DNA of 64,000 nt, taken from NCBI GenBank assembly GCA_013397455.1, contig VYZB01000120.1:1048250-1112249 (forward strand), written 5' to 3'. Shown one piece after another: positions 26,548 to 38,256 of the stretch. This DNA comes from Crotophaga sulcirostris (Eukaryota > Chordata > Aves > Cuculiformes > Crotophagidae). Under the pieces are notes generated by a model. The model was given only the letters and a program-made list of their open reading frames with translations. It searched no databases and was not told the origin of the DNA. Each line of letters begins with the position of its first letter. The first letter of the stretch is position 1. The translations under genes were made by a program, and so were the position numbers.

Positions 26548-26750
26548 GGTGCCAATGGAGGTGTGGGTGGACAATGGAGGTGGTGTGGGTGCCAATGGAG
26601 GTGTGGGTGGCGATGGAGGTTGTATAGGTGCCAGTGGAGGTGGTGTGGGTGCCGATGGAGGTGTGGGTGGCTATGGAGGTGGTGTTGGTGGCTATGGAGG
26701 TGGTGTGGGTGCCAATGGAGGTGTGGGTGGCGATGGAGGTGGTGTGGGCG
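26548..26750 (+). repeat. GC-rich minisatellite of 18/21-bp units (39-bp higher-order period)
   Basis: About ten tandem units occur, each starting GGAGGT and ending in GGCGAT, GGCTAT, GCCAAT or a variant. Units of 18 bp (GGAGGTGTGGGTGGCGAT) and 21 bp (GGAGGTGGTGTGGGTGCC plus AAT) largely alternate, giving a 39-bp superunit. All lengths are multiples of three, so several plus-strand frames stay open across it, including one reading Gly/Val/Ala-rich repeats (about 26549-26995) and Trp/Cys-rich and Met/Val/Trp-rich ones. No gene structure surrounds it, so these frames are best taken as by-products of the repeat. Confidence 0.93.
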
Positions 26751-27079
26751 CTGCAGCAGCCAGTCTCAGGTGCGCCAGCGGGTCTGTGTGGCTCCCCAGA
26801 TGCCCCAGCACTGCAGCCCCGGGCACTGGCTGGAGGGAGGAGGGAAACGGAGATTGGGACAGTCTGTCAGAGCAGGTTACACTGGGGTCAGTCAGAACAG
26901 GTTACAAGAGTGTGCCTTTGGACTTGCAGTGTGAGCCAAGTTTGCTAATACATAATTACAAGAGTTTCAGGCTTGTGTTGATGGGTGCACCGTAAACAGA
27001 TCTTTTTTCTTTTCTTCTGAACAGAAATAAAATCTCAAAAAGCACTGTATTTTGCTAGCCTGGTTATTCTGCCAGCACG

Positions 27080-27780
27080 GGTCATTACCAAATCACTGCA
27101 TCGCTGTCAACATGCCTGAAATATTTCGCTTGCTTCAGTTACATTTCTCTCGAGCCCTGACTGGCTGTGTATGCCAGATAACCAAAGATGCGCCTGGAGC
27201 TTTGCTTTAAGAGCAGAGTTAAGTCATATTGTGTGGGCTGAGGTGTTCTAGCTTCTGCGTACTATTGCTCATGCCTTTCAGTCCTTGGAGTCACCTTGCT
27301 GCCTTACTCTACAGATTTTTTTAAGTGCTGCAGTGCTGTTTGTTACTAAGTGGAGAACGAGACTGAAGACTGCTTTAAGATGGGGATTGTTCCAGCTCTA
27401 GAGGGGCAGCATCCAGACCCTATTTAGATTTTTCTTCTAGTCTCTTGTCTGTGACTGTAGTTATGCAAAGAGGAGCTGTTTACGTATTTTAGATGGCTCC
27501 CAAATGTCATTTAAGCATTATTAACAGGAGGGTTACTACCTCCCAAATTTCTAATTAAGGTCTTCCTTTCAGTCTATTAGCGGTGCTTTTGTGGACATAT
27601 TCTTTAATTAGTTCTGACTTTCTGACTCCAGTGAAAAGTAGTTTTTAACTACTGTCTGCAATGCCCACGAGTAGTGAGTCAACCTATTAAAAATTAAAAA
27701 TCAATTTTAGTTTCACCATATAGAAGTTCACCAAATGAACCGAGCGCTATTTCATCTTATTTTCATTATCACAGCGTCTG
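27080..27780. promoter_or_regulatory. Candidate conserved non-coding element with octamer-like and TAATTA sites
   Basis: The segment is repeat-free, with an octamer-like TTATGCAAAG (27461-27470), TAATTA at 27552-27557 and TTAATTA at 27604-27610, AAATCAATTTTAG near 27697 and several CATTTAAG/CATTATTAA elements. Composition differs sharply from the GC-rich pocket to its right. This is inferred regulatory potential, not proven. Confidence 0.35.
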
Positions 27781-29749
27781 AGAGTCCGGGTGGTGACGAG
27801 AGCTTTACAGGAGGAGAGCAAAGACAACCACCTCACCAGGCCCCAGGCAAGGGAGGGAGTTTTGCCTCAGTGGCCCAGCAGGAGCCTCATCCCAAGCCAA
27901 GGAGGTGATGTGTTGTGTGAGGAGATGCGAGACGAGCGTCACACACTTGGTAGGATGAGGATGCTGAAGGCCCTGGGTTTTGATGCTTAGCCTGAAGCAG
28001 GTGCCAACTTGGGTCCGCCTGCCAGCAGCTCTACAGGAAAGAGACTCCACAGATGCTTCCCCTCCCTCCTGCTCAGTTGTGCTGTCCCACAGAAGCATCC
28101 CTTTTGTTCACAGCCCTGGGAAAAAAACATGCCATAGAGATGTTAGGCAGGAAAACGCTGAAGATAACGGCTCACCCTAAGTCCAAACCATGTTTAACTG
28201 TAACCATATTTACATTTTGAGAGCACATCCATGCCCTCAGAGTCTGAACATCCAGCCTGGGTCTAGTGCCTGGTGTAGTTCCTATCCTAAGTGCAACAGG
28301 AGTGCAGAGTTACACTACATCAAATCCCAGCTAAGGACCATCAGCCACCAAAAGCCATTCCCAATCTCCCCTCCACCTCCTGCTGATGCCTTTGCACCCC
28401 TTCAGAGAGCTAAACTGCCAGAAATCTCCCCTTGTGCTGGCTGGGGACTGGGGCAGGGTTGAGGCTGAGCCTGGGCCAGGGTGGGAAGCAGAAGCTGGGG
28501 ATGGGGAGAACCATCATCACCCCTTGCAGCAGCTTCTAGTATTTCACAGCTGTAATGTTGAGAAATACGTGGACACCAGAGTGTCCAGAGGGGCTGGAGA
28601 GGGAAGGATACTCACCTGGAATGCAGAAGAGGATGACTTCCCTGGCACGTAGGTGGAGATTCACATCTAAATTTCCAGCCCTCAGAATAGGAAAATGTTG
28701 AGGCACAAAGCTGTGGCTGGGCCCTTCGATCGCGCTGCCATGACTGGCTGCACACCTCAGGAATCTGCTCAAAGCCACTTGAAAGATCAAAGCCTTTCTT
28801 TGTAGCCTGTTTGGACCAAAGGCGGTCTCTTTTTATAAAATGCTTCACATCCCTATAGCTGTTGCAGTCAGAGAAAATTATTCCAGCCCACTGAAACATT
28901 CATGTGAAAATTTTGTTGGATCAGTCTTGATGTTCACCTTTGTGCTCAGGCTTGATTTTCTAAGTACACCCATAATTATTAGTATATTCATTAAGGATAT
29001 ATTCCCGCAGTGTCAAAGCAAAGCAACAACTCTAAATAGACATCAGAACAGAGGGTCAACCAAACCAATATGCATAAAAGGTGCAAAACCATCTGTAACA
29101 AACAGGTCAAGAGAAGTCTAATTATGGGGTATATTCTGAAAGAGATCAATTTATCATTTTGGAGATATTTTTAAATTAAAAAACCCCAAAGTCTTATTGA
29201 TTCTGTGTTAATTAGGACTAAGGATAAGTTAAGGTTTCATAGTTTAAAATATAAAGATTGTGTCATGCAATTAATTTACAACATGTTGGTTGTTCTTTGA
29301 AAATTACAAGTTATTCACAAATAGAATTCTAACATAATTGATCAAAATTTTTTTCCTGACTAGAAAATCTGCTGCAAGTAGGGCAAAAAAGTATGGAGTA
29401 AATAGATTCCTGGACCATGACAATATTCCCCAAGAATTTTTGCTTTCAACAAGTAGCATCTGAGTGGTAAAAAATTATGCAGTCCCAAATTATGAAGTGC
29501 TGGGAAAGAAGGTTTAATTCCAGGGCCTTTACTGTAATTTTGGCTGAATGCTTTCAACTCTAGGATCAGGGCCAATGAGGAAGGAGGACTCTCAGAGCTC
29601 AATTAATGGATTAGAAGAGCATATAAAAAGGAAGAGTTTAAATGCATTTGACATTGGAGAATCTTTTGGGTGAAAGAGCCTGAAGCTGGGGCTGACTGGG
29701 TATAAGGGAAAAATACATATTGTGAGAATAATTAGATAATGGGACAAGT
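27781..29749. other. GC-rich pocket, then AT-rich intergenic sequence
   Basis: 27.8-28.75 kb is GC-rich with several G runs (about 28440-28500), which leaves many short frames open. From 28.8 kb it is AT-rich. No gene or repeat recognised. Confidence 0.55.
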
Positions 29750-29900
29750 TTCCCTGCCAGGTTGTGCAGTCTCCATCTGTGGAGGCTTCCAACACCCAAA
29801 GGACAAAGCAACCTGATCTGAAGTCATTGTCGACCTTGCTCTGAGCAGGATGTTGGACTAGAGACCTCCTGAGGTCCCTTCTCACCTGAGTGACTTGGTT
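29750..29900 (+). mobile_element. Old CR1 LINE 3' fragment, sense orientation
   Basis: Diverged but ordered CR1 blocks are visible: CCAGGTTGTGCAGTCTCCATC, GGACAAAGCAACCTGATCT, TGCTCTGAGCAGGATGTTGGACTAGAGACCTCC and GAGGTCCCTTCTCACCTGA, in fragments. The tail repeat is lost. It looks older than the copies at 46-49 kb. Confidence 0.8.
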
Positions 29901-31079
29901 CTTTAGTCTGGATGGGTCTACCACAGCCTAAAGTGGAAGTGACCTTACAGTGAAACTGTATATTCTAAACACCTGACAGTGTCACTTTGGAGTTTGCTAG
30001 GTCTAGCTGCCTCAGAAAAACTTGGAGCTCTTGACCAGGCCAGAGGAGCTTCATCTCTCACCAAGTTAGGTTCTGTGCATGGCAAGAGGGGCACAAGATA
30101 CCTATTTGGGGTATCTATGAGCCTCATCACTCCTGTCCCCCTGATAAAATGGGTTGGACCCTGGCAACGACCTGGTAGCCAAAGGGGCTGCTTGCGGAGG
30201 AAACCTTTTCCTTCCTACCAGTGGTGGAGAAGAGCCTCCAGGAGAGATACAGAAACAGAGGGAAGGGCTGGCAGGGCTGTGCTGGTGTCTGCACCTTCCT
30301 GGAGCCACCTTTCTTGCACAAAAGGACCCAGCCCGGGGCCTCTCAGCCTGGTTCCAGATCTGCTCGTTTTGCCTCTTCGTGGTCCAGCACCTGCAGTGCT
30401 GGGGTTCTGCCTAAGATTCACTGGCACAGAGGAGCTCACACAGCAGACGTCAGGCTGGGGACCACTACTCCTGGCTGGGTACCCAAGGCACTCTGTCTTC
30501 CTCACCCCAAAGGAATGATGTCTTCACATGCTGACACGTGAATGCAATGAGACATCCATGGTTTGGAGGTCACTGGGAGGTCATTCAGGGACCACTGCCC
30601 TCTCCCATCTTCTCAGCATCCTGAGGTAGCTGCCAGGGATGGGGCTGGATGGGGCTCTGCGCAGCTCTTCCAGACTGATGAAAAAACACAGGACATGCAG
30701 GGCATCTGGACTTGGAGTCGCTGTGCTGCCCAGTCCATGACAAGGACGACAACACCAGCAACATTGCAGCCAGGACTTAGCTCAGCCCACATTAAACAAG
30801 CCCCCTGAATGAAGGGGAAGCACTCACCACCTCCCCTGCTGCCTGCTAGGCTGCAGCTGGTTACTCAAGTGTGGGTCCTGGGGAGGGTTTAATTGCATCT
30901 CAAAAGAGAAAGACTAATTGCCTTGAATCTCTAGTAGAACATCCCATCCACTTCGCAAATCCTTTGGTGGTATTGGCCATTTATGACTATCAATCAGCAA
31001 CGCTTTTCCAGATCTCCCTTCACACCTGGTAACTATGAGAAAAAAAATGATGCCGTAACAGAAACAGTTTGTGTTTCTA
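29901..31079. other. GC-rich intergenic pocket with overlapping chance frames
   Basis: At 29.98-30.86 kb, frames of 60-180 codons are open on both strands at once (for example 29979-30518 plus and 30215-30505 minus). This is what low stop-codon density in GC-rich DNA produces. No domain recognised. Confidence 0.55.
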
Positions 31080-31260
31080 AATCACAAACTTCAGAATTGT
31101 GTTATGCTAACAGCTATTATCTTTATTTTTAGGTTGTTTAATCAATTTGGATGCTTTCAGATACGTTTTAGTCAGACCAGCTTGCTCTAACTTACCTCCC
31201 AATTCTGGTTGCCATGGCATAACAATGATTTCTTTTTTAGCTAAAAATAAACCTTCAGCA
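31080..31260. promoter_or_regulatory. Candidate regulatory block with RFX X-box-like palindrome and SOX-like site
   Basis: GTTGCCATGGCATAAC at 31208-31223 is one inserted base away from a full symmetric RFX X-box, and overlaps AACAATG (31221-31227), a SOX-type core. The flanking 100 bases are repeat-free and TA-rich (GTTTAATCAATTTGG near 31136). It is a candidate only. Confidence 0.3.
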
Positions 31261-33286
31261 ACTAACGTATTAGCCAGAAAAATAAAAAGACAAAAGAGAA
31301 AAAAAACCCTAAAAACCCCAAACACCATAAAACCAAAAAACCCTCCTATGCACATACTCATGTTATTCCAAACTGCTGCTGCTTGGGCATCATTGCACAA
31401 GGCTGTGGACAGATGCTCCCCCCTCCCCTTTCCTATTTACGTACCTTTATATTCTGGCTAATGAAAGGCAGCCAAATGCATAAAACATTGCAAATATTTT
31501 TTAAATGGCAGTAAAATCAAGTACCATAAGATAGACAGCCTGTCCTCAGTCAGGCAGAACTGCCTGTCCTCAAAGCCTGTGTAGCTTTCAGGTTTTGCCT
31601 GGAGACATGTTTGGTTTTTTTTTGTTTTTTTTTTTTGGTGTCAACCCAAGCATGGGAGAACCCCCTCTAGTCCTCAAAGAGGCTGAGAAAAACAGGGCAT
31701 AGGGTGCCCCACCCCCAAGGTGGAGTCCAGCCCCAGGTGTACTGGGTGATGTTCCATCATGACAAGATGGCAGGGAAAAAGGGAAGTCCCACAGCAGCTG
31801 TGTACAAGGCACTTCAGGGCATTTCTTCCCTGCTGGGGAAGAAATTCCCTCCTTTGCAGCTATGCATTTTGCTCAAAAATAATGTGGTGTGCCACGTATT
31901 TAACAATCAAATAAAATGAATGGAAACTGAAAGAGGAATAGAGTCATCTGTGAGCATCCCCACATGATTTGTAAGTGTTAATTTAGAGGTGCAGCAATGC
32001 TCAGCTCACGAAAACTGTTGGTAGGTTCAGGGAGGTGTTTTCTTCCACTTTTGATTACAAAATCCTCTTCCTATTCCTTACAGTCTTAACATGGGCACTC
32101 TGCAATGGGAAGAGGACAAGTCTGGCCAAGTTTGTCCTACCGTGCTTCTGTGCCTCTAAGCCCAAATGAGCTAGTAACCTTCCTGCAGAACCCTGGAAGG
32201 AAGTGCTTCAGTCAGACTAATCCAAGCACCCCTGAGCAAGGGCTGTCAGTCAGCCTCTGTGAACACAGGGCAAAACCATAATACCAACATTTCTGAAGTT
32301 CAGGTAGAGGAATGAGACCGAAGCAAAGAAACGACTTCTCTCGATGTGTTTGTGCAAAATGACCGGGCTCTTACCTATAGTGTCCTTTTTTTGCAGAGCC
32401 TCTCCATTTGCTTGTTCTCATGCACCTATTTTTAACAGTCAAAGAGGTTGATACTTGCCTGTTTTCGCAAATACAATCTCTAAATAAAGGAGGGAGAGGA
32501 GAAACTCCTGCTCCAAGCAACTTACAGTGTTGCTGTCCTCTTTTGTAGCTGCTCTAATAGCAGAAAGTTAGTGGCTTTGCAACTGCTCACTTGAGAACCT
32601 GCTTCCTCAGCTCCCATGATGGCAGCCAGCAGGTTGATGCTGATGATCCCGTGGTTAACGCCAGGCAGGTTTGGGGCAAGGAAAGCTCTGGCCTCTGAGG
32701 CGTTGCATGTGGAGGTTGGGAAACCCAGGAGGTGTTTCCCAGCCCGGAGCAGAGGCATATGCTTGCAAGATGCCTGAGATGGGTGCCCAGTCCCCTTCCG
32801 ACAAAAACAGATGGAGCATGGGTGTTTTCCGTAATTGGCAGCTCTTTTCATCCAAGAGGTGCCCTGGGGCTCACCACTGGTGTGAGGTGCTAGCGCAACA
32901 GCTAACTGACTCAGCAGGCTCATCGGCTGACCTCCTTGTTTCACCTCTTGCCAATTTTAATAAAAAGGACACCCCTACTGGAATAGAGCTGGCCTGAGAG
33001 CCCATCCCAAATTTGTACCTTGTGTCCACACAAGTCAGGCCCTCACTCTGCTACTGCTCTTCCCAAAACATGACCCTCAGGCTTGCAGCTTGAATTCAGG
33101 GAATAGCTAAGGCATTTAGCCAGCCATCTAATTTCTGCAGCCTTTGGGCACCCACTGTTGCCACTCCCACACAGATCTTCTTTGAGAGAACAAGGCTGTT
33201 CTTTGTAGATGATTGGATGGATCAATGTCTCCATCCGGCACTGTCAGCTATCACACCGTGCCTGGGCGAGCATCACCAGTTGTGAC
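31261..33286. other. Intergenic sequence, no recognised gene
   Basis: A-rich text near 31.28-31.34 kb and a T tract at 31617. At 32.5-33.0 kb a GC-rich pocket has overlapping chance frames. Nothing recognisable. Confidence 0.55.
31617..31637 (+). repeat. T-rich homopolymer tract
   Basis: Two T runs separated by one G. No retroposon body is recognisable next to it. Confidence 0.7.
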
Positions 33287-34077
33287 TTAGGAACCTGCAG
33301 GTCTGGAAAGGCTCTCCAGAGACACACTCACTGTTTCTTCTTCCCCTGGCCCTTGGGTTTTGATGAACGTACAAGGTTCATACCATCTCATGTCCTCACT
33401 ACAGGCAGCAACCACTGCAAGGAAGCCAACCTCGTTACTATTGCTGATGGGCTTTTTGAAGATTGCTTTTTCATAGTTACTCTGTCCAGCCTCCCCTTTC
33501 TCACGTCTTACCATCACAGGTTCAGCAGAAGGAATGGAAGAGCACAGCAGACTCTTTCCACGTGCGTTGTGCTGCTGGGCTTGCAGTGGAGGGACCCATG
33601 ATGGAGCGAGCACAGGTGCCTGAGGAGCCTTACTGCATGTCCTGTGCCAGACCCATGCCAATGCCACCACTCCCTGGAGGGACAGGTTCTTCCACACAGC
33701 CCCTTCATCCTCTGGGGTGCCAGAAGAGTGAGGAAATGGTGGGGCTGCTTCCAGGTGGCAGAGAGGCTGTGGGTCCAGAGCCCCCTCCTCCCCAAAAGCC
33801 TGGCTTCCAAGGAGGGTGGGCACCAACCCAACTGCGGGGAAATTTCTGGCAAGGCTGGTTAATCTTGAAATTGTTTTTGGGCAAGACAGTGAAAAAGCGC
33901 AGATCCATTTTCTGCCCTTGGTCAGCAAAACTCTCTGTGGCTGGCTTACAGAAATGCTCCTCTGCCACTCCACTTGAGTTTCTGTTTTCCTTTAGAGCTT
34001 ACATTTTTTCCCTTTTGCTTCATGAGGTCAGCCTGAAGTTTAACAAGAGCTTTAAAAATCCCCATTGTGGTATTTAA
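33287..34077. other. GC-rich segment with long overlapping open frames on both strands
   Basis: The longest frame in the window is here (33287-33973, minus, 228 codons), and a 204-codon frame runs on the plus strand over 33463-34077. I recognise no domain, signal peptide or family in either. Pro, Ser, Leu and Ala richness in both is what random GC-rich DNA gives. Left uncalled as a gene; coding status is undecided. Confidence 0.4.
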
Positions 34078-35929
34078 TGGTTTTCCCAGGGCATCTTCCC
34101 CGTCTTTTATTCCACTCCTCCCTTTGCTCATCATACCCATATTTTTTTCCAGAGTGCCTGTCTCCCATCCTTTACAACAGCCCTCTCCCCACTGAAATTA
34201 TTTATCCCTAGTTCATCATCTTGGAAACCAACTGTTTTCCAGATCTGCTTTTAATAGGTGAGATCATTTCTCTCCGCAGCACCCCAAACCTGACTTTCTG
34301 AGAACAAAACCCCTTCTGTTGATTATCAGCACTGTCATCATTTGGGCTTTATTTATATTGTTTCTTCCTACCTTTCCCCACAAAGAGAGGCTAAACCCAC
34401 TGTGATGCACTGCCTGTCGCTATCGTCAACTGTCTGGCACCCTCATTAGTTTCACTGAAACCAGAGGGATTTTTCTGCCTTCAGCTAAATTCAAGTGTGT
34501 AAGCTTAAGAATATTCAAAAAAATATGACAATATCTGAAAACTCTTGATGATTTACGGGTATAGGCTCACACCTCCCTAATATAATCCCTGTGGAGGGTG
34601 AAGCAAATTGCCACTGCTCTGAAATGGGATCAGGCAAGCTAAAATAGCCCCATGCTGCCTCACTCCAAACTGCTTGACAGTTTTTGCTGTCATCTGACCA
34701 GCGGAGCTAAAACAGCAAGGGTACCTCAAAACACAGCATGTTTATAGGCAAAAGAGACCTCCAAGCTGTTTAGCAAATACAAAGAGACTAAGGGGTTAAA
34801 ACCCAAGAAATAGTTCTGTTTGCCTTTATCAAAAAAAAAACAACCACCATTATGGTTGCTTCTTCAGGAAAGATGGTGGTACATAAAAAAAAAAGGCATA
34901 CCCTGGTGCACGCTTGGAGCTCCCACTTTGCTGGCAATTAAGTACGTTACAAACAAATTACTTTAAGGTCAAAGAGACAGTAAACATGTGCAAGAGTCTC
35001 CCATTGGCCTCACTGGGCTTAAAAATCACAGGATTTGAATGACTTCCCTCCCACGAGCCACTCATTTAGTGACTAAATTGTTTTCCTGCCCCTCAGACCT
35101 CATCCAGGAGTGGAAGAGAGATGCCCAAAGGCTGCGTGCTGGTCCCCATTTGAATGGGCAGCACATACCACTGCCCTCTTCTCAAGGGAAGAAGCACACC
35201 CAGGTGACAGACAAGTGTTTTAACATCACTGTCAAGGCTGAGGGCCTGGCTCGCTCCCGGGCACATTAAACATCTGCACAGCTGTGCCTTTTGGCATCTG
35301 GCTGCAGGAATCACTGAACCACGCCTGTGTGTCAGCTCACTGCACGGCACTGCTGCCAAATTGCCACCCAAGGGATGTGTGGTAGCTGGGGAAGGGAAAG
35401 GTAAAGGCTTTTATGTAGGGTTTTTCCATCAGGACTGCATGTTTGCAGGATGAAGTTGTCCCCTTGGGTAATGTGGGGCCAGCTGGGGACCAAAGATGCT
35501 GCTTGGACAGGTTGGACCACCCCAGGGCAATCAGAGGCTGCCGGACAGACACTGTACCTGTGTAAAATATCAAAATTCTGGCTGTTTGCCAGTGGCTGAA
35601 AACACTCACCAAGCTTTATCTGGTTACTTGTGCTGCTCTTCTTCCTCTGGCTTCATTCAAAGACCTGTATTTCTGGTCAGCACTGTAACGGAGGTGCTCT
35701 CTTTAGCTTAGCACTATCCTTTGTAAAATCATATCCAGAATAGGTTTCTAATGAGGTCAGGCCAAACACAAGTGTATTCATATGCCTCAAAGCCTATGAC
35801 TCACCCTGACCAGTCGTGATACAGCCTTTGCTAAGTATGTGACTGTGCTTAAAACTACAGGTACTGTGCGTTGTATCTATCTATAGGTAAATAAAAGTAA
35901 GCGTATTCATGTGTATGCCTTTGTGTTTG

Positions 35930-36016
35930 TGTGCATATATATACACACACATATAAAAAGTGTGTAAATCTGTATTTACATTCTAAAAGTATATAAGAAA
36001 CTAAAACAAATATATA
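35930..36016. repeat. Degenerate TG/CA/TA-rich low-complexity block
   Basis: TGTGTTTGTGTGCATATATATACACACACATATA-type alternating sequence, broken into short runs, then AT-rich text to about 36016. It is a decayed compound microsatellite. Confidence 0.65.
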
Positions 36017-36219
36017 TTAAGTTGGAATTTGATAGCACCACAGTCAAAAAGATTATAACTTAGCTGCAAAAGTACACGTTGCTCTCTGTTGGTATTGTGA
36101 GTAGTCTGGCTATCCTTTAGATGTTTATGTGTGTGTGTACATATCTGCCAAATTAAGAAAATTGCTGCTTTCCTTGCATAAAAGTAGAAGTAAAGTATAG
36201 AAAAAGCATAGTGTAAGTA

Positions 36220-36264
36220 AAGTAAAGTAAAATGGGAGATGCTTGCTGATAATGGGAGATGCTC
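36220..36264 (+). repeat. Short tandem repeats: GTAAA units and a 20-bp duplication
   Basis: Three GTAAA units are followed by AATGGGAGATGCT twice (about 36231-36243 and 36251-36263), separated by TGCTGAT. A small local duplication. Confidence 0.7.
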
Positions 36265-38231
36265 TAATGACTTTGCAAAGGAGACCTGGTACCCAGGGCA
36301 CCTGCTTCAGCCACATGCAGTCTTCTGCACCAGAAAATGTTATTTCTGAAGGACTGATCAGCTCCTGGGAGAACTCAGCTCTGCTTGTTTGTCTCCCTTG
36401 GAGCCACAGAGGTGGCAGAAGGACGCAGTCCTCTCCAGCAAAGACCAGGGTTGTGGTTGCCATCAGTGTGGTGGGAAAGCAAGACAGGAGAACTCAAGTA
36501 ATTCAGAAGTCTCAGTGAGAGCATCTGGCAGATTAAGGAGGTCTCTGGGCCTCAGGAGATGGTGGTGGGCATAGCTTCCCCAGAACTCGTGCTGGGGGCT
36601 GGTTTTCAGTTTTTTCCACCTCATATGGTGTGGGAATCTGCTGTGAGGCAGAGCAGCTCTCCTTTACCCAGTCTGCTCACAGTGTATAGGAGTCTCCAAA
36701 CTGTTCTGGTAGGAGTCCAAATTTCCAGTTTGTGACAGATTCCAAGATTATGGACACTGTTTTCATTCCAGATTGAAACGAGCCTGAAGTTTCCCCATAG
36801 GCCACATTCCTAGTGGAAAAAGAATCTCTCCAGTGTCAGAAAAAAATGATTTTAATTTACAGCTGGGATCTTTTTCATTGGAAAAAAAAATTGGAACATT
36901 TATTTAGAAAATACATATTCAGAAAAAGTCTGTTTCTCTACACATCCCTGTATGAAAAGAAAATATGTTAGGAGATAACATCTTAAGCTGCTCAAAATAT
37001 TTAGGATATTTTTTTTCTTCCCACTTTAAAAAAAAGAGTTATATTCCATAAGGATATTCTGGGTTCATCAAAATGCTCTTAGGCAGAAAATACCCAACTG
37101 GAGTGACCCTCACTTGGTTTCTGTTCCTAGAGGCTTGCTCCCACGGGACACCCCCAGTCGCCCCTGTAGCAGCCAACGCTGTCTCCTCTTGCAGCTCTGG
37201 ACAGAGCAGGCAGCTGCATGGAAGAAATAACTACAGCCTCCCAGCCAAGTCTCGCCTCAAACCATGGTTGTTCTTGCAGCTGCAAGAGAAGTAAATGCTG
37301 GCCTTGCTGCTCTCTGGGATGCTGGTAGGCACGGAACTGGGAGACAGCTTTTGCAGGTCAAAAGTTAATAGAAATGTACTTATAATACAGGCACCTTGAC
37401 AAGTGGCACTCTGGCTTCAGCCAGAAGTTCTGGCAAGTGCACACATTCCCCCCAGGAGGACCTTGAGCTTGGGCTGTTAAATCAAAGTAGCAAAAGCACA
37501 AAAACCCTTGAAGAAGGAGGGCAGTGAGTCTGAGAAATGTTGCATCTGGAACAAGGAAAGGAAATGAGAGGATACAGGAAAGCAATCCCTTTGAGACCCT
37601 CCTTCCAGCTGTGCAGATCTATGTGAGGAACAGTTGTGTGTGTTTAGGGAGATAGAGACGACTGCACAGGGTTGTTTGTTTTCTTTTTTTGTTCTGAGAT
37701 CATGGGCCAGTCCATAAAAAAAGGGGATCTGGGGAAACAACCACAGTAATACTTTCTAGTTTTTTCTACTTCTTTTTCCATGATCTTGCTCTAACCTGTC
37801 CATATTAGTAGAATTAATGCAGGACTAAACACCTATTTCTCTAAATGCTTATTGGCTACAGTACTGCCGTCTGTGGGGAAATTATGGCAGGGCTAGGAGG
37901 GAGCCATGGAGCTCCGAAATAATTCACTAACGTAGCAGTGGAAGATTGCACAGTTCGTTTTAGTCTGCACTTTGTTGAACGAGGGCCAAAGTGTTTCGGA
38001 AGTAATGCGCGATGAGATGTGGGACAATTGGGAGGATCAGCCCCACAGAAGTGCTGTGACATACCAAGAGTTTCTCTACATCTGCATCAATCTGTGAGTA
38101 GTATTTTCTGCCAAGGCTTTCTTGTGAAGTGTTATAAGACTTGGAAAATCTTCATTTCAAACTGAGCATGTCTTGGGTAATGACAAAAAAAAAAACCCAA
38201 AATGCCTCCTGGCACGCCACACAGTACCTAT

Positions 38232-38256
38232 GGGATGTGGGAGCTGGGGGTCTGGG
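38232..38256 (+). repeat. Canonical G-quadruplex motif
   Basis: Four G runs (GGG, GGG, GGGGG, GGG) are separated by loops of 4, 4 and 3 bases (ATGT, AGCT, TCT), fulfilling the G3+N1-7 rule. It lies in repeat-free intergenic sequence with no gene nearby. Confidence 0.75.

Larger units (their letters stand above)
34078..38231. other. Intergenic sequence, no recognised gene
   Basis: Decayed TG/CA/TA block near 35.95 kb and short duplications near 36.24 kb. The rest is unstructured, with only short frames. Confidence 0.6.

Noticed and set aside
26549..26995. Glycine-rich protein gene
   Set aside because: The Gly/Val repeats are the direct product of the minisatellite; other frames through the same DNA are equally open, and there is no gene structure around it.
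33287..33973. 228-codon minus-strand frame as a protein gene
   Set aside because: No recognisable domain, no signal peptide, a strong competing frame on the other strand, and GC-rich composition that explains openness. Kept only as a finding.
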